Below, piece after piece: positions 27,175 to 37,383 of a stretch of 64,000 bases of DNA (within the stretch, counting starts at the first letter, position 1; every line of letters starts with the position of its first letter). The position numbers were made by a program, and so were the translations under genes. The notes under the pieces are model-generated. The model made no database searches. It was given only the letters and a program-made list of their open reading frames with translations, and was not told the DNA's origin. Source of the stretch: Polyangium mundeleinium (lineage in GTDB: Bacteria; Myxococcota_A; Polyangia; Polyangiales; Polyangiaceae); assembly GCF_028369105.1 (NCBI RefSeq), contig NZ_JAQNDO010000001.1, positions 2,783,711-2,847,710 of the forward strand. The letters are read 5' to 3'.

Positions 27175-29007
27175 ATGCGTATTGCGCTCCTGTATCCCCC
27201 GCCCTGGAAGATCCCGGCTCGCGGCGAGCCGTACGACATGCGCGGCGACGGGCCGCCCGCCGAGTACCGCGAGGGAGATCTCGACGCGGACTTCTACCAG
27301 ATCCCCTATGGCCTGCTGTCGATCGCGGCGCAGGCCCTTCGCGCCGGTCATCAGGTCAAGATCCTGAACCTCTCGGCGATGACGTGGGCGACGGTCGAGG
27401 AGGTGCTCTCCACGCTCGACGCCGATCTCTACGCAATGTCGTGCTGGACCGCGAACCGCCGCGGCGTCGCGCTCGTCGCGAAGGCGATCCGCGCGCGCCG
27501 CCCGAAGGCGCCCATCGTCGTCGGGGGACCCCACGCGAGCCCGTTCGCGAAGGAGATCCTCGAACACTGGCCCGAGGTGGACGTCGCCACGATCGGCGAG
27601 AGTGAAATCACGTTCCTCGAGATCGTGGATCGCCTCTCGGCGGGGCGCAGCTTGCGCGGGCTCGCGGGCGCGGCGTATCGATTCGAAGGCCGCGTGGAGA
27701 TGGGGCCGAGCCGCGCGTCGATCGAGGATCTCGACACGCTCGCCTCGCCGCACGCGTTTTTCGACACGCACATCCTGATGACGTCCCGCGGCTGCCCGTG
27801 GGCTTGCACGTTCTGCGGGGCCGAGAACACCTGGGGACGCGGGTTTCGGGGGCAATCGGTGTCGCACGTGCTCGACGTGCTCGAAACGACGGTGGCGCGT
27901 TTGCCCGTGAAGATGATCTTGGTCAAAGACGACACGTTCACCACGAACCGAAAACGCGTCCTTGACCTGTGCCGCGGCATCCGGGAGCGGAACCTTCGAT
28001 TCTTGTGGAGCTGCGACACGCGCGTCGACGTGCTCGGCGAGGAGTTGCTCTACGAGATGCGCCTCGCGGGCTGCGAGCGGCTCTCGCTCGGCGTGGAGAG
28101 CGGCTCGCCGAAGATTTTGAAGGCGGTCGACAAGAAGATCACGGTCCAGAAGATCATCGATTCGACCGAGCTCGCGAAGAAATACGGCATCAAGGTCCGT
28201 TACTTCATGATGCTCGGCAACCGCGGCGAGACGGCCGAGACGTTCCGCGAGACCCTCGCGTTCCTCGACCGCGCGCGGCCCCATCAATACATCTTTTCGT
28301 GCCTCTCCATTTACCCTGGCACGCACGATTACGACGAGGCGACGGCCACCGGATGGCTCGATCCGGAGGTGTATTTCACGGGGGATTTCCAGGAGCTCAA
28401 GGTCCCCTTCGACGCCTCCGAGGAGGACACGAAGCTCATGAGCGACTGGTTCCGCGAGAACAGCGGCCTGCGCGAGCATTTCCGGGAGAGCGCGGCCGAG
28501 TGCGAGGCGATCCTCGCGCGGCTCGGGGATCACCACGCCGCGCACCTCGACTGCGCGAGCGCCCATTACCGGGAAAACAACCTGGATGCGGCCGAGCGGC
28601 ACGCGGCGCGGGCGCTCGAGCTCGGACACCCCTTGCCCGGGCTTTGCTTGAACATGCTCGCGGTGATCGCGGCCCGGCGCTCGGCCTGGAAGAACATGCA
28701 AGACCTCTTCACGGAGGCCTGGCGCAAGGATCCCCAGCACTGGGTGCTCGTGCGCAACGTGCAAAAGGTGAAGGCGTGGCTCGATCAGGCGGGGCCGCTG
28801 CGGGGCCTGCCGCTCGAGCTCGAAGCGCACAACGAGTTTCAGCTCCTCGAACGGACCGTGCAGCCGATGCTCCCGGGGCCGCTGCCGCCCGATTACGCAG
28901 TCTGGAGCGCGCCCGCGCCGCGCGCGCAGAATCCCGAGATGCGCGTCCCGCAGACCGGCAGCCACGCCTCATTCCAGCCGAAAACACGGCTCCGCGTGGT
29001 TACGTGA
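27175..29007 (+). CDS. Cobalamin-binding-type radical SAM protein with TPR-like C-terminus
   Basis: 610 residues. An N-terminal B12-binding-like domain (about 1-170, with IVVGGPHASP and ATIGESEITFLEI) precedes a radical SAM core whose cluster motif is GCPWACTFC (about residue 205). The family includes methyltransferases and ring-forming enzymes of natural product and lipid pathways. The C-terminal 150 residues carry TPR-like helices (AHLDCASAHYRENNLDAAE). The start has GAGAGG upstream and puts the strand IALLYPPPW at the N-terminus. No pathway partner lies beside it, so the substrate is unknown. Confidence 0.9.
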   Translation: MRIALLYPPPWKIPARGEPYDMRGDGPPAEYREGDLDADFYQIPYGLLSIAAQALRAGHQVKILNLSAMTWATVEEVLSTLDADLYAMSCWTANRRGVALVAKAIRARRPKAPIVVGGPHASPFAKEILEHWPEVDVATIGESEITFLEIVDRLSAGRSLRGLAGAAYRFEGRVEMGPSRASIEDLDTLASPHAFFDTHILMTSRGCPWACTFCGAENTWGRGFRGQSVSHVLDVLETTVARLPVKMILVKDDTFTTNRKRVLDLCRGIRERNLRFLWSCDTRVDVLGEELLYEMRLAGCERLSLGVESGSPKILKAVDKKITVQKIIDSTELAKKYGIKVRYFMMLGNRGETAETFRETLAFLDRARPHQYIFSCLSIYPGTHDYDEATATGWLDPEVYFTGDFQELKVPFDASEEDTKLMSDWFRENSGLREHFRESAAECEAILARLGDHHAAHLDCASAHYRENNLDAAERHAARALELGHPLPGLCLNMLAVIAARRSAWKNMQDLFTEAWRKDPQHWVLVRNVQKVKAWLDQAGPLRGLPLELEAHNEFQLLERTVQPMLPGPLPPDYAVWSAPAPRAQNPEMRVPQTGSHASFQPKTRLRVVT

Positions 29008-29011
29008 GGGC

Positions 29012-29899
29012 TCAGTTGCAGCTCGCCTCCGTCGCTCCGCCGAAGACCGTCGTCCAGTACACGCCGTAATCGCCGCCGCCGGTCGCGCGGCCGATGCCGA
29101 TCACCGTGTACGAGCTGCCGAGCATGTTCGCGTTGTGCCCGGACGAGTTCTTCCATTGCGTGAACACCGCGTCGGCGGTGCTGTTGCCCGCGGCGATGTT
29201 CTCGCCCATCGCGGTCTGCACGGGACACGCATGGTCGTAGCAGGCGTCGCACGCGCGGTCGCTGAAGCCCGAGCCGTTCTGGCCGGTGTGCGAGAAATAA
29301 TTCTGGTCGCGCATGTCCTCGCTGTGCCCCTGCGCGGCGCGGTTCAGCGAGGTGCACGCCGCGAGCGGCGGCAGGTTGTTCGACGCACGGTAATCGTTCA
29401 GGATCGCCAAAAATCCCTTCTCCTCGACATCGAGCGCCGTCGTGGCCTCGCCGGCGCCCGCGCACATCGCGCACGCGCCACAATCGGAGGCGCAGTTCAT
29501 GCACGTCTCGGCGCCGCTGCAAACTCCATTGCCACAACACGCGCCGCAATCCTTCGGGCACGTCTCGCAGCTCTCGCCGCCGCCGCACGTCCCGTCCCCG
29601 CAGCCGACGCCGCCGCCGGAGCTCGCCGTGGAAGAGGCGCCTCCACCCCCGGCGCCTTGCCCCGCGCCGCCCGCGCCTGCACTCCCCGCGCCGCCGCCGC
29701 CCGCACTGCCGCCGCCCGCGTCGCCTGCGCTGCCTGCGCTGCTGCTCGCAGGGCCATTTTGCATTCCCGCTGAACCCCCATCGCCTTGGTCCGGGCCTTC
29801 GCCGTCATCGGTCCCGCCGATGACGCCAGTGCAGGCGCCGAGCGCGAGAAAAGAAAGGAGCGCGAGGGACGCCGTCACGAAAGCCGAGCGATTTTGCAT
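29012..29899 (-). CDS. CAP (SCP/PR-1) domain lipoprotein with Cys-rich spacer
   Basis: 295 residues. A lipobox (LGAC, about Cys23) is followed by a long Gly/Ser/Ala linker, a Cys-rich repeat segment (CGDGTCGGGESC, CCGNGVCSGAETC) and a CAP/SCP domain from about 160 to the end (LNDYRASNNLPPL, NYFSHTGQNG, GENIA, NSSGHNANML). Bacterial CAP proteins are secreted and of mostly unknown biochemical role. The stop lies 4 bp from the convergent radical SAM stop. The ATG at 29899 matches the signal peptide. Confidence 0.88.
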   Translation of the reverse strand: MQNRSAFVTASLALLSFLALGACTGVIGGTDDGEGPDQGDGGSAGMQNGPASSSAGSAGDAGGGSAGGGGAGSAGAGGAGQGAGGGGASSTASSGGGVGCGDGTCGGGESCETCPKDCGACCGNGVCSGAETCMNCASDCGACAMCAGAGEATTALDVEEKGFLAILNDYRASNNLPPLAACTSLNRAAQGHSEDMRDQNYFSHTGQNGSGFSDRACDACYDHACPVQTAMGENIAAGNSTADAVFTQWKNSSGHNANMLGSSYTVIGIGRATGGGDYGVYWTTVFGGATEASCN

Positions 29900-30065
29900 G
29901 GCGTCGATCCTACGTCGGATGCATCGCGCGCCTCTACCGAGAACATGCACGATTGCGTGCTTTGCGGGCGGTATAGGTTTGCCGCCGGCGCATTTTTCCG
30001 ACAAGGGGGCCTTTCCGGCCCAACACGCGGCGGCAAGCCGCGTGCATGGTGGGGAGACCTGTCTC

Positions 30066-31484
30066 ATGCGAGCGCGGCTCCCGACCCCGACCGTGCACCG
30101 GCTGATCAGCTCCCCGCTCGGGGCCCTGCTCGATACGCCCACGTACGAACGATTCAAGCTGGAACGTCTGCCGTTCGAGCTGCGCCTCCTGCGCCTCGGC
30201 GCCATGGCCGCGGCCCTCGGCTCGTCCGACGCGGACGAATTGATCGCGCGCCTCGGCGTGAAGGGCGAGGTCCCGACGACGATGCGGCGCCGCCTCGCCC
30301 GGGGGCTGACGCAATTCGCACGAGTGCGCATGGCGCGGGAGGACATCACGCGCCGCTGGGAGCGCGCCGTATGGGGCGAACCCTGGCCGTCGCCCGGGCG
30401 CGAGGAGCTCATCCGGCTGGAAATCGAGCGGCGCGTGCGCGCGCGGCGGTGCCTCGTCCCCCAGCGAACGCTCGGGTTTTTTGCTGAAAAGATCCAATTT
30501 GATCCGATCGCTTTTCACGTGCCCTCGCCCGGCGAGGTCGCGGCGCGGTGGGCGCGGGAGCTCGCGCGGCCGGAGCTTTTGTATGCATTGCCCGCGGAGC
30601 TGCCTCCGATCGAGCGGTCCCGCGCGCTGCCGGGGCCCGTCGGACCCGAATACCTGATCCGGTTTCGTTCGCCCTCGCGCATCGGCGACCTCGTTCACGC
30701 CCGCGTCTTCGAGCCGGAGCGGCGCGAGGAGGTCGCGGCGACGTTCATTTACGCAGGCGGCCTTTTCACGGCCTGCGACGATGACGTGTATTGGCCCGAG
30801 GAGGAGGCCATGGGGCGAGGGCTCGCCGCGCGGGGGCATCGCGTGGTCCTGCTCGCGCTGCCCTGGCACGGGAGGCGCGCGCCCGCCGGAAAGGCGAGCG
30901 GCGAGGCGAGCCTTTCGGCAGGGCCCGAAGGGCTCTTTCGTTTGTGCGCAGCCGGCGCCCAGGAAATGGCGGTGCTCATTGCGTGGGCCCGCGAGCTCGG
31001 TTCGTCCGTGGTCGGCATCGGGGGCACGAGCATCGGGGCGCTCGTGGCGCAGGCGGTTTGTGGCCGCGCGCGGAGTTTCCCCCGCGGGATGCGCCCCGAC
31101 GCCGTCTTCCTCGCCGGCGCGGCCCTCCGGCTCGACGAGGCGATCCTCGACGCGCCCCTCGCCGAACGAATGGGTCTGTCCCAGGCGATCCTGGAAGCAG
31201 GCTGGACACGCGAGGCCCTCGCTTGTTTACGGGATGTCTTTGATCCCCCAAGCGAGCCAGGCATTCCGCCGGAGCGTATTCACGCCGTGCTCGGGCTTTC
31301 GGACCCGTTTCTCCCGGCCACGCTCGGGCGCGAGCTTCTGCGCGCGTGGCACGTGCCGGAGGGGAACATAACATTGCGGCCCGGGGGCCAGGTCGGTTTG
31401 CTCCTCCACCTCGTTCGGGATTCGGATGCGCGCCTCACCATCGCGGGCGCGCTTCACCGCGCGGCGCGGGCCGTTCGCGCGTGA
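30066..31484 (+). CDS. Alpha/beta hydrolase, ABHD18-like
   Basis: 472 residues. The nucleophile elbow GTSIGALVAQ and an upstream oxyanion-type segment (RGHRVVLLALPWHGRRAP) are in the C-terminal two thirds; the acid/His can be placed near GLSDPFLP and HLVRDSD but not certainly. The N-terminal 180 residues are an extra helical region. The substrate is unknown; esterase or lipase activity is likely. The ATG at 30066 is preceded by GGGGAG at a good distance. The gene begins a run of same-strand genes with the two tandem paralogues downstream. Confidence 0.8.
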   Translation: MRARLPTPTVHRLISSPLGALLDTPTYERFKLERLPFELRLLRLGAMAAALGSSDADELIARLGVKGEVPTTMRRRLARGLTQFARVRMAREDITRRWERAVWGEPWPSPGREELIRLEIERRVRARRCLVPQRTLGFFAEKIQFDPIAFHVPSPGEVAARWARELARPELLYALPAELPPIERSRALPGPVGPEYLIRFRSPSRIGDLVHARVFEPERREEVAATFIYAGGLFTACDDDVYWPEEEAMGRGLAARGHRVVLLALPWHGRRAPAGKASGEASLSAGPEGLFRLCAAGAQEMAVLIAWARELGSSVVGIGGTSIGALVAQAVCGRARSFPRGMRPDAVFLAGAALRLDEAILDAPLAERMGLSQAILEAGWTREALACLRDVFDPPSEPGIPPERIHAVLGLSDPFLPATLGRELLRAWHVPEGNITLRPGGQVGLLLHLVRDSDARLTIAGALHRAARAVRA

Positions 31485-31520
31485 CGTCGGGCCGCGAAGG
31501 TGTATCCTCCGCGCCCGCTC

Positions 31521-32495
<975 letters not shown>

Positions 32496-32504
32496 GAGAA
32501 AACC

Positions 32505-33332
32505 ATGCCCCGTCCGTTCTGCTTCACGCTGCCCTACGCTCGGTTCTCCCCAGCCCACGCACTCGCAAGCCTGGAGGAGGCCATGGCCTTTTTCCCGGAC
32601 GCACGCATCGCGCGGGCCATCGTCGACATGGAGCAAGAAGCCCCGCAAGGGCTCGACGTCGACATCGAGCTCGGTCCCTCCCTCCTGCCCGAGTCCGCCG
32701 GAGAGGAGCTGCGCATCGGGACGCTCTCGGTGCGATTCGACGGCCAGACCGTGTCCCTCGTCATCGACCCGCGGGATTCGGGCGCCGTGTTGCCCGCCAT
32801 TTTCGCAATCGCCGAGGCCATGCTCGCAAGCGTGCGAGACCTCGCCGCAGTGGCCGCAGGCGAGGACGTCGAGGAAGAGGAAGCGACCGAAGCAGACGTG
32901 GATCCGTGGAGCAAACCGGCATCCTTCGACGATCTCGCGCGTCGCGCACGCCACCTGTTCTCGCTGGACGGGCGCGGCGAGACAGCCTTCGGCGTGACAG
33001 TCGCCTGGCAAAAACCAGTAGGGCGAACGCAAGGCCTGCTCGCACACGCGCACACGCCGCGCTTCGAGGAGGAGAGCGGCAGCGAAGGAACGTGGGTGAC
33101 GCTGGAGAGCCCCGTTTGTCCCAAGAATCGTCTCACGCCAGAGGAGGCGCTGCGCCGAAGCCGCTCGCTCGACGTGGGCGCGCTCTGCGAACGAGCCGAG
33201 CATTACACGATCGTGGCGCGGTATCCGCTGCGAGCGCTGGATCGAGCCCGCTTCGTGACCATCGCAATGGCCATCGCCGAGCAGGCCGATCGGCTGGAAG
33301 CGATGCTCACGGGCGGGAAGGACGAGTTGTAG
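32505..33332 (+). CDS. Hypothetical protein, tandem paralogue 2
   Basis: 275 residues, homologous to the preceding gene (conserved WVTLESPVCP and YPLRALDRARF segments) but without the acidic insertion; only VEEEEATEADVD remains near residue 128. It starts 9 bp after the preceding stop, so both are probably co-transcribed. No known domain is seen. The pair suggests duplication followed by repeat growth in one copy. Confidence 0.75.
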   Translation: MPRPFCFTLPYARFSPAHALASLEEAMAFFPDARIARAIVDMEQEAPQGLDVDIELGPSLLPESAGEELRIGTLSVRFDGQTVSLVIDPRDSGAVLPAIFAIAEAMLASVRDLAAVAAGEDVEEEEATEADVDPWSKPASFDDLARRARHLFSLDGRGETAFGVTVAWQKPVGRTQGLLAHAHTPRFEEESGSEGTWVTLESPVCPKNRLTPEEALRRSRSLDVGALCERAEHYTIVARYPLRALDRARFVTIAMAIAEQADRLEAMLTGGKDEL

Positions 33333-33418
33333 AGCCAAGCGCGGACAGCTCGATGGGCAACGCCCCGTCGCATGACGTCGTGTCCTGAGGCGGTGGCCTC
33401 ATCTTCCAAACGGCACGC

Positions 33419-33822
33419 CCTCGTACCTCCGGAGACTCGGCCGCACTGCCCAGAGGCACGGCCTCGTTCCTCCGAGGCACGCCCTCGTACCTCCGGAGAC
33501 TCGGCCGCACTGCCCAGAGACACGTCCTCGTCCCTCCAAGGCACGCCCTCGTACCTCCGGAGACTCGGCCGCACTGCCCAGAGACACGTCCTCGTCCCTC
33601 CAAGGCACGCCCTCGTACCTCCGGAGACTCGGCCGCACTGCCCAGAGACACGCCCTCGTCCCTCCGAGGCACGCCCTCGTACCTCGGAGACTCGGCCGCA
33701 CTGCCCAGAGACACGTCCTCGTCCCTCCAAGGCACGACCTCGTACCTCCGGAGACTCGGCCGCACGCCCCAGAGACACGTCCTCGTCCCTCCGAGGCACG
33801 ACGTCGTACCTCCGGAGACTCG
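33419..33822. repeat. 64-bp tandem repeat (minisatellite), about 6.3 copies
   Basis: Six units of 64 bp (33419, 33483, 33547, 33611, 33675, 33738; the fifth is 63 bp, missing one C) and a partial seventh. Each unit carries two similar halves, starting CCTCGTACCTCCGGAG and TCCTCGTCCCTCC. Copies differ by only one to four bases. Degenerate flanks extend it to about 33395-33850. There are no unique spacers and no cas genes, so it is not a CRISPR array. Confidence 0.9.
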
Positions 33823-33912
33823 ACGTCGTCTCTTCCGACCGTGCGCCCATCTCTCGCACACACGTCCCCGTCGCCTTTTTGCTCGGCCTCCAAGCTGGAA
33901 GACACGGCCTCA

Positions 33913-33943
33913 TCGATGAACAGCGCATCGCGCAGTTCATCGA
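33913..33943. repeat. Palindromic hairpin, copy 1 (REP-like)
   Basis: Arms of 14 bp around an ATC loop (33927-33929), with one A-A mismatch. The inner core GCGC-ATC-GCGC and AAC/GTT are shared with copy 2, while the outer arm is CGATG/CATCG. Copy 2 has different outer arm bases that still pair. Confidence 0.7.
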
Positions 33944-33991
33944 ACCGACGCCAGCTTGAAACCCAGCTCCATGGTCTTGCCACCGGCCCGT

Positions 33992-34022
33992 TGGAAGAAC
34001 TGCGCATCGCGCAGTTCTTCCA
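33992..34022. repeat. Palindromic hairpin, copy 2 (REP-like)
   Basis: A perfect 14-bp stem with loop ATC (34006-34008). It is 79 bp from copy 1 (centre to centre). Against copy 1, the arm has changed from GATGAAC/GTTCATC to GAAGAAC/GTTCTTC, so pairing is kept on both sides. Confidence 0.75.
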
Positions 34023-34120
34023 TCCCCGGTCCAGGCCGTGCCTGGTTCGGGTCGAGGGGCGAACAGCCCCCGCGGGGTCCGGGGCAGCGCCCCGGCGCGA
34101 CGGCCTACGCGTGAGACGCC

Positions 34121-35404
34121 TCAGCCCATCGACTCGAGCACGAGCGCGATGCCCTGCCCGCCGCCGATGCACATCGTCACGATGCCGTAGCGCTTCTTCG
34201 TCCGGCGGAGCGCGTAGGCACACGTGAGCGTCAGGATCGCGCCTGTTGCGCCGAGTGGGTGGCCGAGTGCGATTGCGTTGCCCATCGGGTTTACGCGCTC
34301 CGGGTCGATGCCCATTTTCTCGAAATCGCGGACGCAGGCGAGCGCTTGGGGGGCGAATGCTTCGTTGATTTCGACGATGTCCACGTCCTTGCCCGTGATG
34401 CCTGCCTTCGCGAGCGCTTTTTTCACGGCGGGGACGGGGCCCCAGCCCATGATTTGCGGGTCGCATGCGGCCACGCCCATGCCTGCGATGCGCGCGAGCG
34501 GGCGCGCGTCGTGACGCTCGGCGTCTGACTCCTTGCCGATGAGCATCGCCGCTGCGCCGTCGACGACTGCGCTCGCGTTGCCCGCCGTGATGATGCCGCC
34601 TGCCTCGAATGCAGGCGGCAGACGCCCCATCTTCGCGGGGCTCGGATCTTCGAGGATGTGCGTGTCGTATTTCAGGATCGTGGGATCCCCGCCGTCGTCT
34701 GCGGGGAGCGCGACCGGCTCGATCTCCTCGTCGAAATGGCCTGCGTCGCGGGCGGCTTTCGCGTTTTTATGGGAGCGATAGGCGAAGGCGTCGGCCTCCT
34801 CGCGCTGGATGCCGTAACGACGGCCGAGCTCCTCGGCCGTGTTTGCCATGGCCAGCTTCGCGCTCGGGTCGTAGAGGCTCATGAGGAGCATGTCCTGCAG
34901 GTGCGTGCCTGCGGGCAGACCCTTCGCCTCGATGGGGCCGTATTTCTGCGTCGCCGCGCCGACCTTCTTGCCGCGGTAATCGTAGAGGCAGAAGGGGTAT
35001 TGCATGCTCTCGGCGCCGCCGACGACGGTGAACGGGCGCTCCTCGTCGTTGCGCAGGCCTGCGAGGAGGATCTCCGCGCCGACGCAGATCGCCTCGGCGC
35101 CGCTGCCGCAGATACGCGCCACGGTGAGGGCCGGGACGTCCTTGCCGAGGCCGCCGCGCCAGCGCATGCCTTGCGCGCCGTAAATTGAGTCCCGGTGGCT
35201 GTGCTGGGCCATGCCCATCACCACGTGGCCCACGAGGCTGGGGTCGATCTTCGTGTGCCCGAGCGTCGCCTTGATGGCCATGCCGCCGAGCTGGGTCGTG
35301 GAGAAACGCGAGAAGAGGCCCGGGGCCTTGTTGTCCACGAGGATGTCGGCGCGCGGGGTGCGACGCCCGCCGTCGAGGATGACGATGCTGGTCTCCTTGC
35401 TCAT
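34121..35404 (-). CDS. Acetyl-CoA C-acyltransferase (thiolase), FadA-like
   Basis: 427 residues. The nucleophile Cys is in RICGSGAEA; the other catalytic segments NEAFAPQAL, GHPLGATGA and CIGGGQGIA are intact. The enzyme cleaves 3-ketoacyl-CoA to acetyl-CoA and a shortened acyl-CoA in fatty acid beta-oxidation. It follows the FadN-type gene by 14 bp, giving an operon of the fadN-fadA kind. The chosen ATG matches the usual thiolase start. Confidence 0.95.
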   Translation of the reverse strand: MSKETSIVILDGGRRTPRADILVDNKAPGLFSRFSTTQLGGMAIKATLGHTKIDPSLVGHVVMGMAQHSHRDSIYGAQGMRWRGGLGKDVPALTVARICGSGAEAICVGAEILLAGLRNDEERPFTVVGGAESMQYPFCLYDYRGKKVGAATQKYGPIEAKGLPAGTHLQDMLLMSLYDPSAKLAMANTAEELGRRYGIQREEADAFAYRSHKNAKAARDAGHFDEEIEPVALPADDGGDPTILKYDTHILEDPSPAKMGRLPPAFEAGGIITAGNASAVVDGAAAMLIGKESDAERHDARPLARIAGMGVAACDPQIMGWGPVPAVKKALAKAGITGKDVDIVEINEAFAPQALACVRDFEKMGIDPERVNPMGNAIALGHPLGATGAILTLTCAYALRRTKKRYGIVTMCIGGGQGIALVLESMG

Positions 35405-35418
35405 CGAACGCTCCGATC

Positions 35419-37383
35419 TCATTCGTGGAGGAACGCCGCCGGTACACGCGGGCCGTTCTGGATGAAGTTCTTCATGCCGATGTCGAGGTCGACCGTCTCC
35501 TTGCATTGCCCGAAGCCCTTCGCTTCGAGCGCGAGGCCCTCGGCGAGCGGCAAGGCATTGCCGCGGCGGACGACGGAGACCAGAATCGCGTCGATGGCCC
35601 GCGAATGGTGGCCGAGGTCCGTGGCGGGGAGCTTGTCGGGGACCGCGATCGGGGCCGCATCGACGGGCGCGAGCTTGATCTCGCCCGCGAGGTGCTTCTG
35701 CACGAGGGCCTTCGCCTCGCCGAGGAAATCCTTCACGGGTGCGAGCGTCGCCCAGCCCCAGGCGTGTGCTTCCTTCGCGCCGACCGTGCGGCCCGTGCGG
35801 AGGAGGTCGAGCGCGCGCTCGAAGCCGATGAGCCGCGGCAATCGTTGCGTGCCGCCATAACCGGGGATGATGCCGAGGTTCACCTCGGGCTGGCCGAGGA
35901 CGAGCTCCGGGCCGATGACACGGCCGTGGCACGCCATCGAAATCTCGGCGCCGCCGCCGAGGACGGGGCCATTGAGCGCCGCCACGACGGGCTTTTTCAT
36001 CGAGGCGATGGTGTCCAGCACCGCGTGGCCGAAATGGCAGATGCCCTCGCAATCGGCCGGCGTCTTCAGCGAGGCGAGCTCGCCGATGTCCGCGCCCGCG
36101 AGCGCGCCGTCCTGGCTCGTGAAGATCACGCCTTTGACCGTGTCGTCCGCGGCGAGCTCCTTCATCGACGCCTCGATTTCGGAGAGCGTCTCGCGGTTCA
36201 ACGCATTGCGCACCTCGGGCCTGCGCACCGAGACGATCGCGAGGTCGCCGTCGCGCCCGACGACGACGTTCTTGCGGAAGCGCGGGAGGTTCTTTTCGGT
36301 GATGCTCTTCGGGACGTGGAATCCCGGGTGCGCGGAGGCGTACGTGGTGCACACGGCGTGCACGCGCTCGATGCCGAACTCCTCGGCGAGCGAGAGCAGG
36401 CCCTTGCGGAAGCCGAGCGACATGCGCGTGAGCCAGTCGAGGTCCGAGGGGGCGCAGATGGTCTCGTCGGCGACGAAATAGGTGCGCGCGAAGAGCACGG
36501 CGAGGATGCGATCGAGGACCTTCTTGCCGAGCGCCTCGTCGTACCGGCCGTCGCCGCGGTTCTTCGGGTCGTGCCAGGGGCGATTGCCGACCTCGCGCAG
36601 AATGGCGGGCGGCTCGAACCACGCGCTGCCCGTGGGCGCATCACGCATGAGCTCCTGGCAATGGACCGTGAGCAGGTTGCCCCGGGTCAAGTCCATCACA
36701 TTGAGCGGGCCGCCGCCGCCGATCGCGTCATTCACGATCGCGTCGACCTGCGCCGGCGTGGCCACGCCCTCGGCGACAATACGCGCGGCCTCGGAGACGT
36801 AATTGCAGAAAATGTCATCGGCCGCGAAACACGCGACGTCGGCCGTGATGATGGGGACCTTGCCGAGCTTCTCCAGCGTGCGGAGCATCCGCTCGCCGAA
36901 CGCGTCGTCGCCCGAGAGGACGACCTCGACCGGGAGAGCGCGCCACGCGGGATAAAAGGGGTGGTTCACGAAGCAACGTTCGGGGTGCTTCGTCCCTTTC
37001 GCGATCTCGGCGCGCGGGATGCCGCTCGTGGCAAAGCCGATCAGGCAGTCGGGCCGGACCGTGGCTTCCAGCGCGGCGATGATCTTGCGCTTGATGGGAA
37101 GATCCTCGGTCGCGGCCTCGAGGACGTAATCACACGCGGCGAGGTCCGCGAGGGAGAGGGTCGGGACGAGGGCCTCTTTTACCGCGCGCGCGGCGCTCTC
37201 GGAGAGCTTGCCGCGGGCGAGGGCCTTCGCCACGTAGGTCCCGATACGAGCCATGCCCGCGTCGAGCGCCTCTTGCTTGATGTCGTGCAAATAGACGCGG
37301 CCACCTTCCCTGGCGATGGCGGATACGAAGCCGTACGCCAGATCCGGGCCGATCGATCCCGAGCCGATCACGCCAACGATCAT
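35419..37383 (-). CDS. 3-hydroxyacyl-CoA dehydrogenase / enoyl-CoA hydratase fusion, FadN-like
   Basis: 654 residues. The dehydrogenase comes first: NAD site VGVIGSGSIG (residues 3-12) and catalytic His in FVNHPFYPAW. The hydratase follows (about 390-650), with both catalytic Glu residues present (GGGAEISMACHGRV and GQPEVNLGIIPG). This order is that of Bacillus FadN, the reverse of FadB/FadJ. It does the middle two steps of beta-oxidation. The ATG at 37383 is used because it begins at the NAD strand. The thiolase gene follows. Confidence 0.93.
   Translation of the reverse strand: MIVGVIGSGSIGPDLAYGFVSAIAREGGRVYLHDIKQEALDAGMARIGTYVAKALARGKLSESAARAVKEALVPTLSLADLAACDYVLEAATEDLPIKRKIIAALEATVRPDCLIGFATSGIPRAEIAKGTKHPERCFVNHPFYPAWRALPVEVVLSGDDAFGERMLRTLEKLGKVPIITADVACFAADDIFCNYVSEAARIVAEGVATPAQVDAIVNDAIGGGGPLNVMDLTRGNLLTVHCQELMRDAPTGSAWFEPPAILREVGNRPWHDPKNRGDGRYDEALGKKVLDRILAVLFARTYFVADETICAPSDLDWLTRMSLGFRKGLLSLAEEFGIERVHAVCTTYASAHPGFHVPKSITEKNLPRFRKNVVVGRDGDLAIVSVRRPEVRNALNRETLSEIEASMKELAADDTVKGVIFTSQDGALAGADIGELASLKTPADCEGICHFGHAVLDTIASMKKPVVAALNGPVLGGGAEISMACHGRVIGPELVLGQPEVNLGIIPGYGGTQRLPRLIGFERALDLLRTGRTVGAKEAHAWGWATLAPVKDFLGEAKALVQKHLAGEIKLAPVDAAPIAVPDKLPATDLGHHSRAIDAILVSVVRRGNALPLAEGLALEAKGFGQCKETVDLDIGMKNFIQNGPRVPAAFLHE

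Larger units (their letters stand above)
33333..34120. other. Gene-free repeat region
   Basis: No gene is supported in these 788 bases. It holds the 64-bp minisatellite and the two related hairpins listed separately. Open frames on both strands run through the minisatellite only because its unit lacks stops; a 64-bp unit shifts frame at each copy, so no protein repeat is possible in one frame. Confidence 0.7.

Noticed and set aside
33419-33822. CRISPR array
   Set aside because: The units are contiguous and near-identical with no unique spacers, and no cas genes are in the window.
33203-34466. Long minus-strand frames with repeated SAAESPEVRGRA-type text
   Set aside because: They run through the 64-bp minisatellite, whose unit is not a multiple of three, so the repeat peptide changes frame each copy. 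Codon usage is not like the neighbours.
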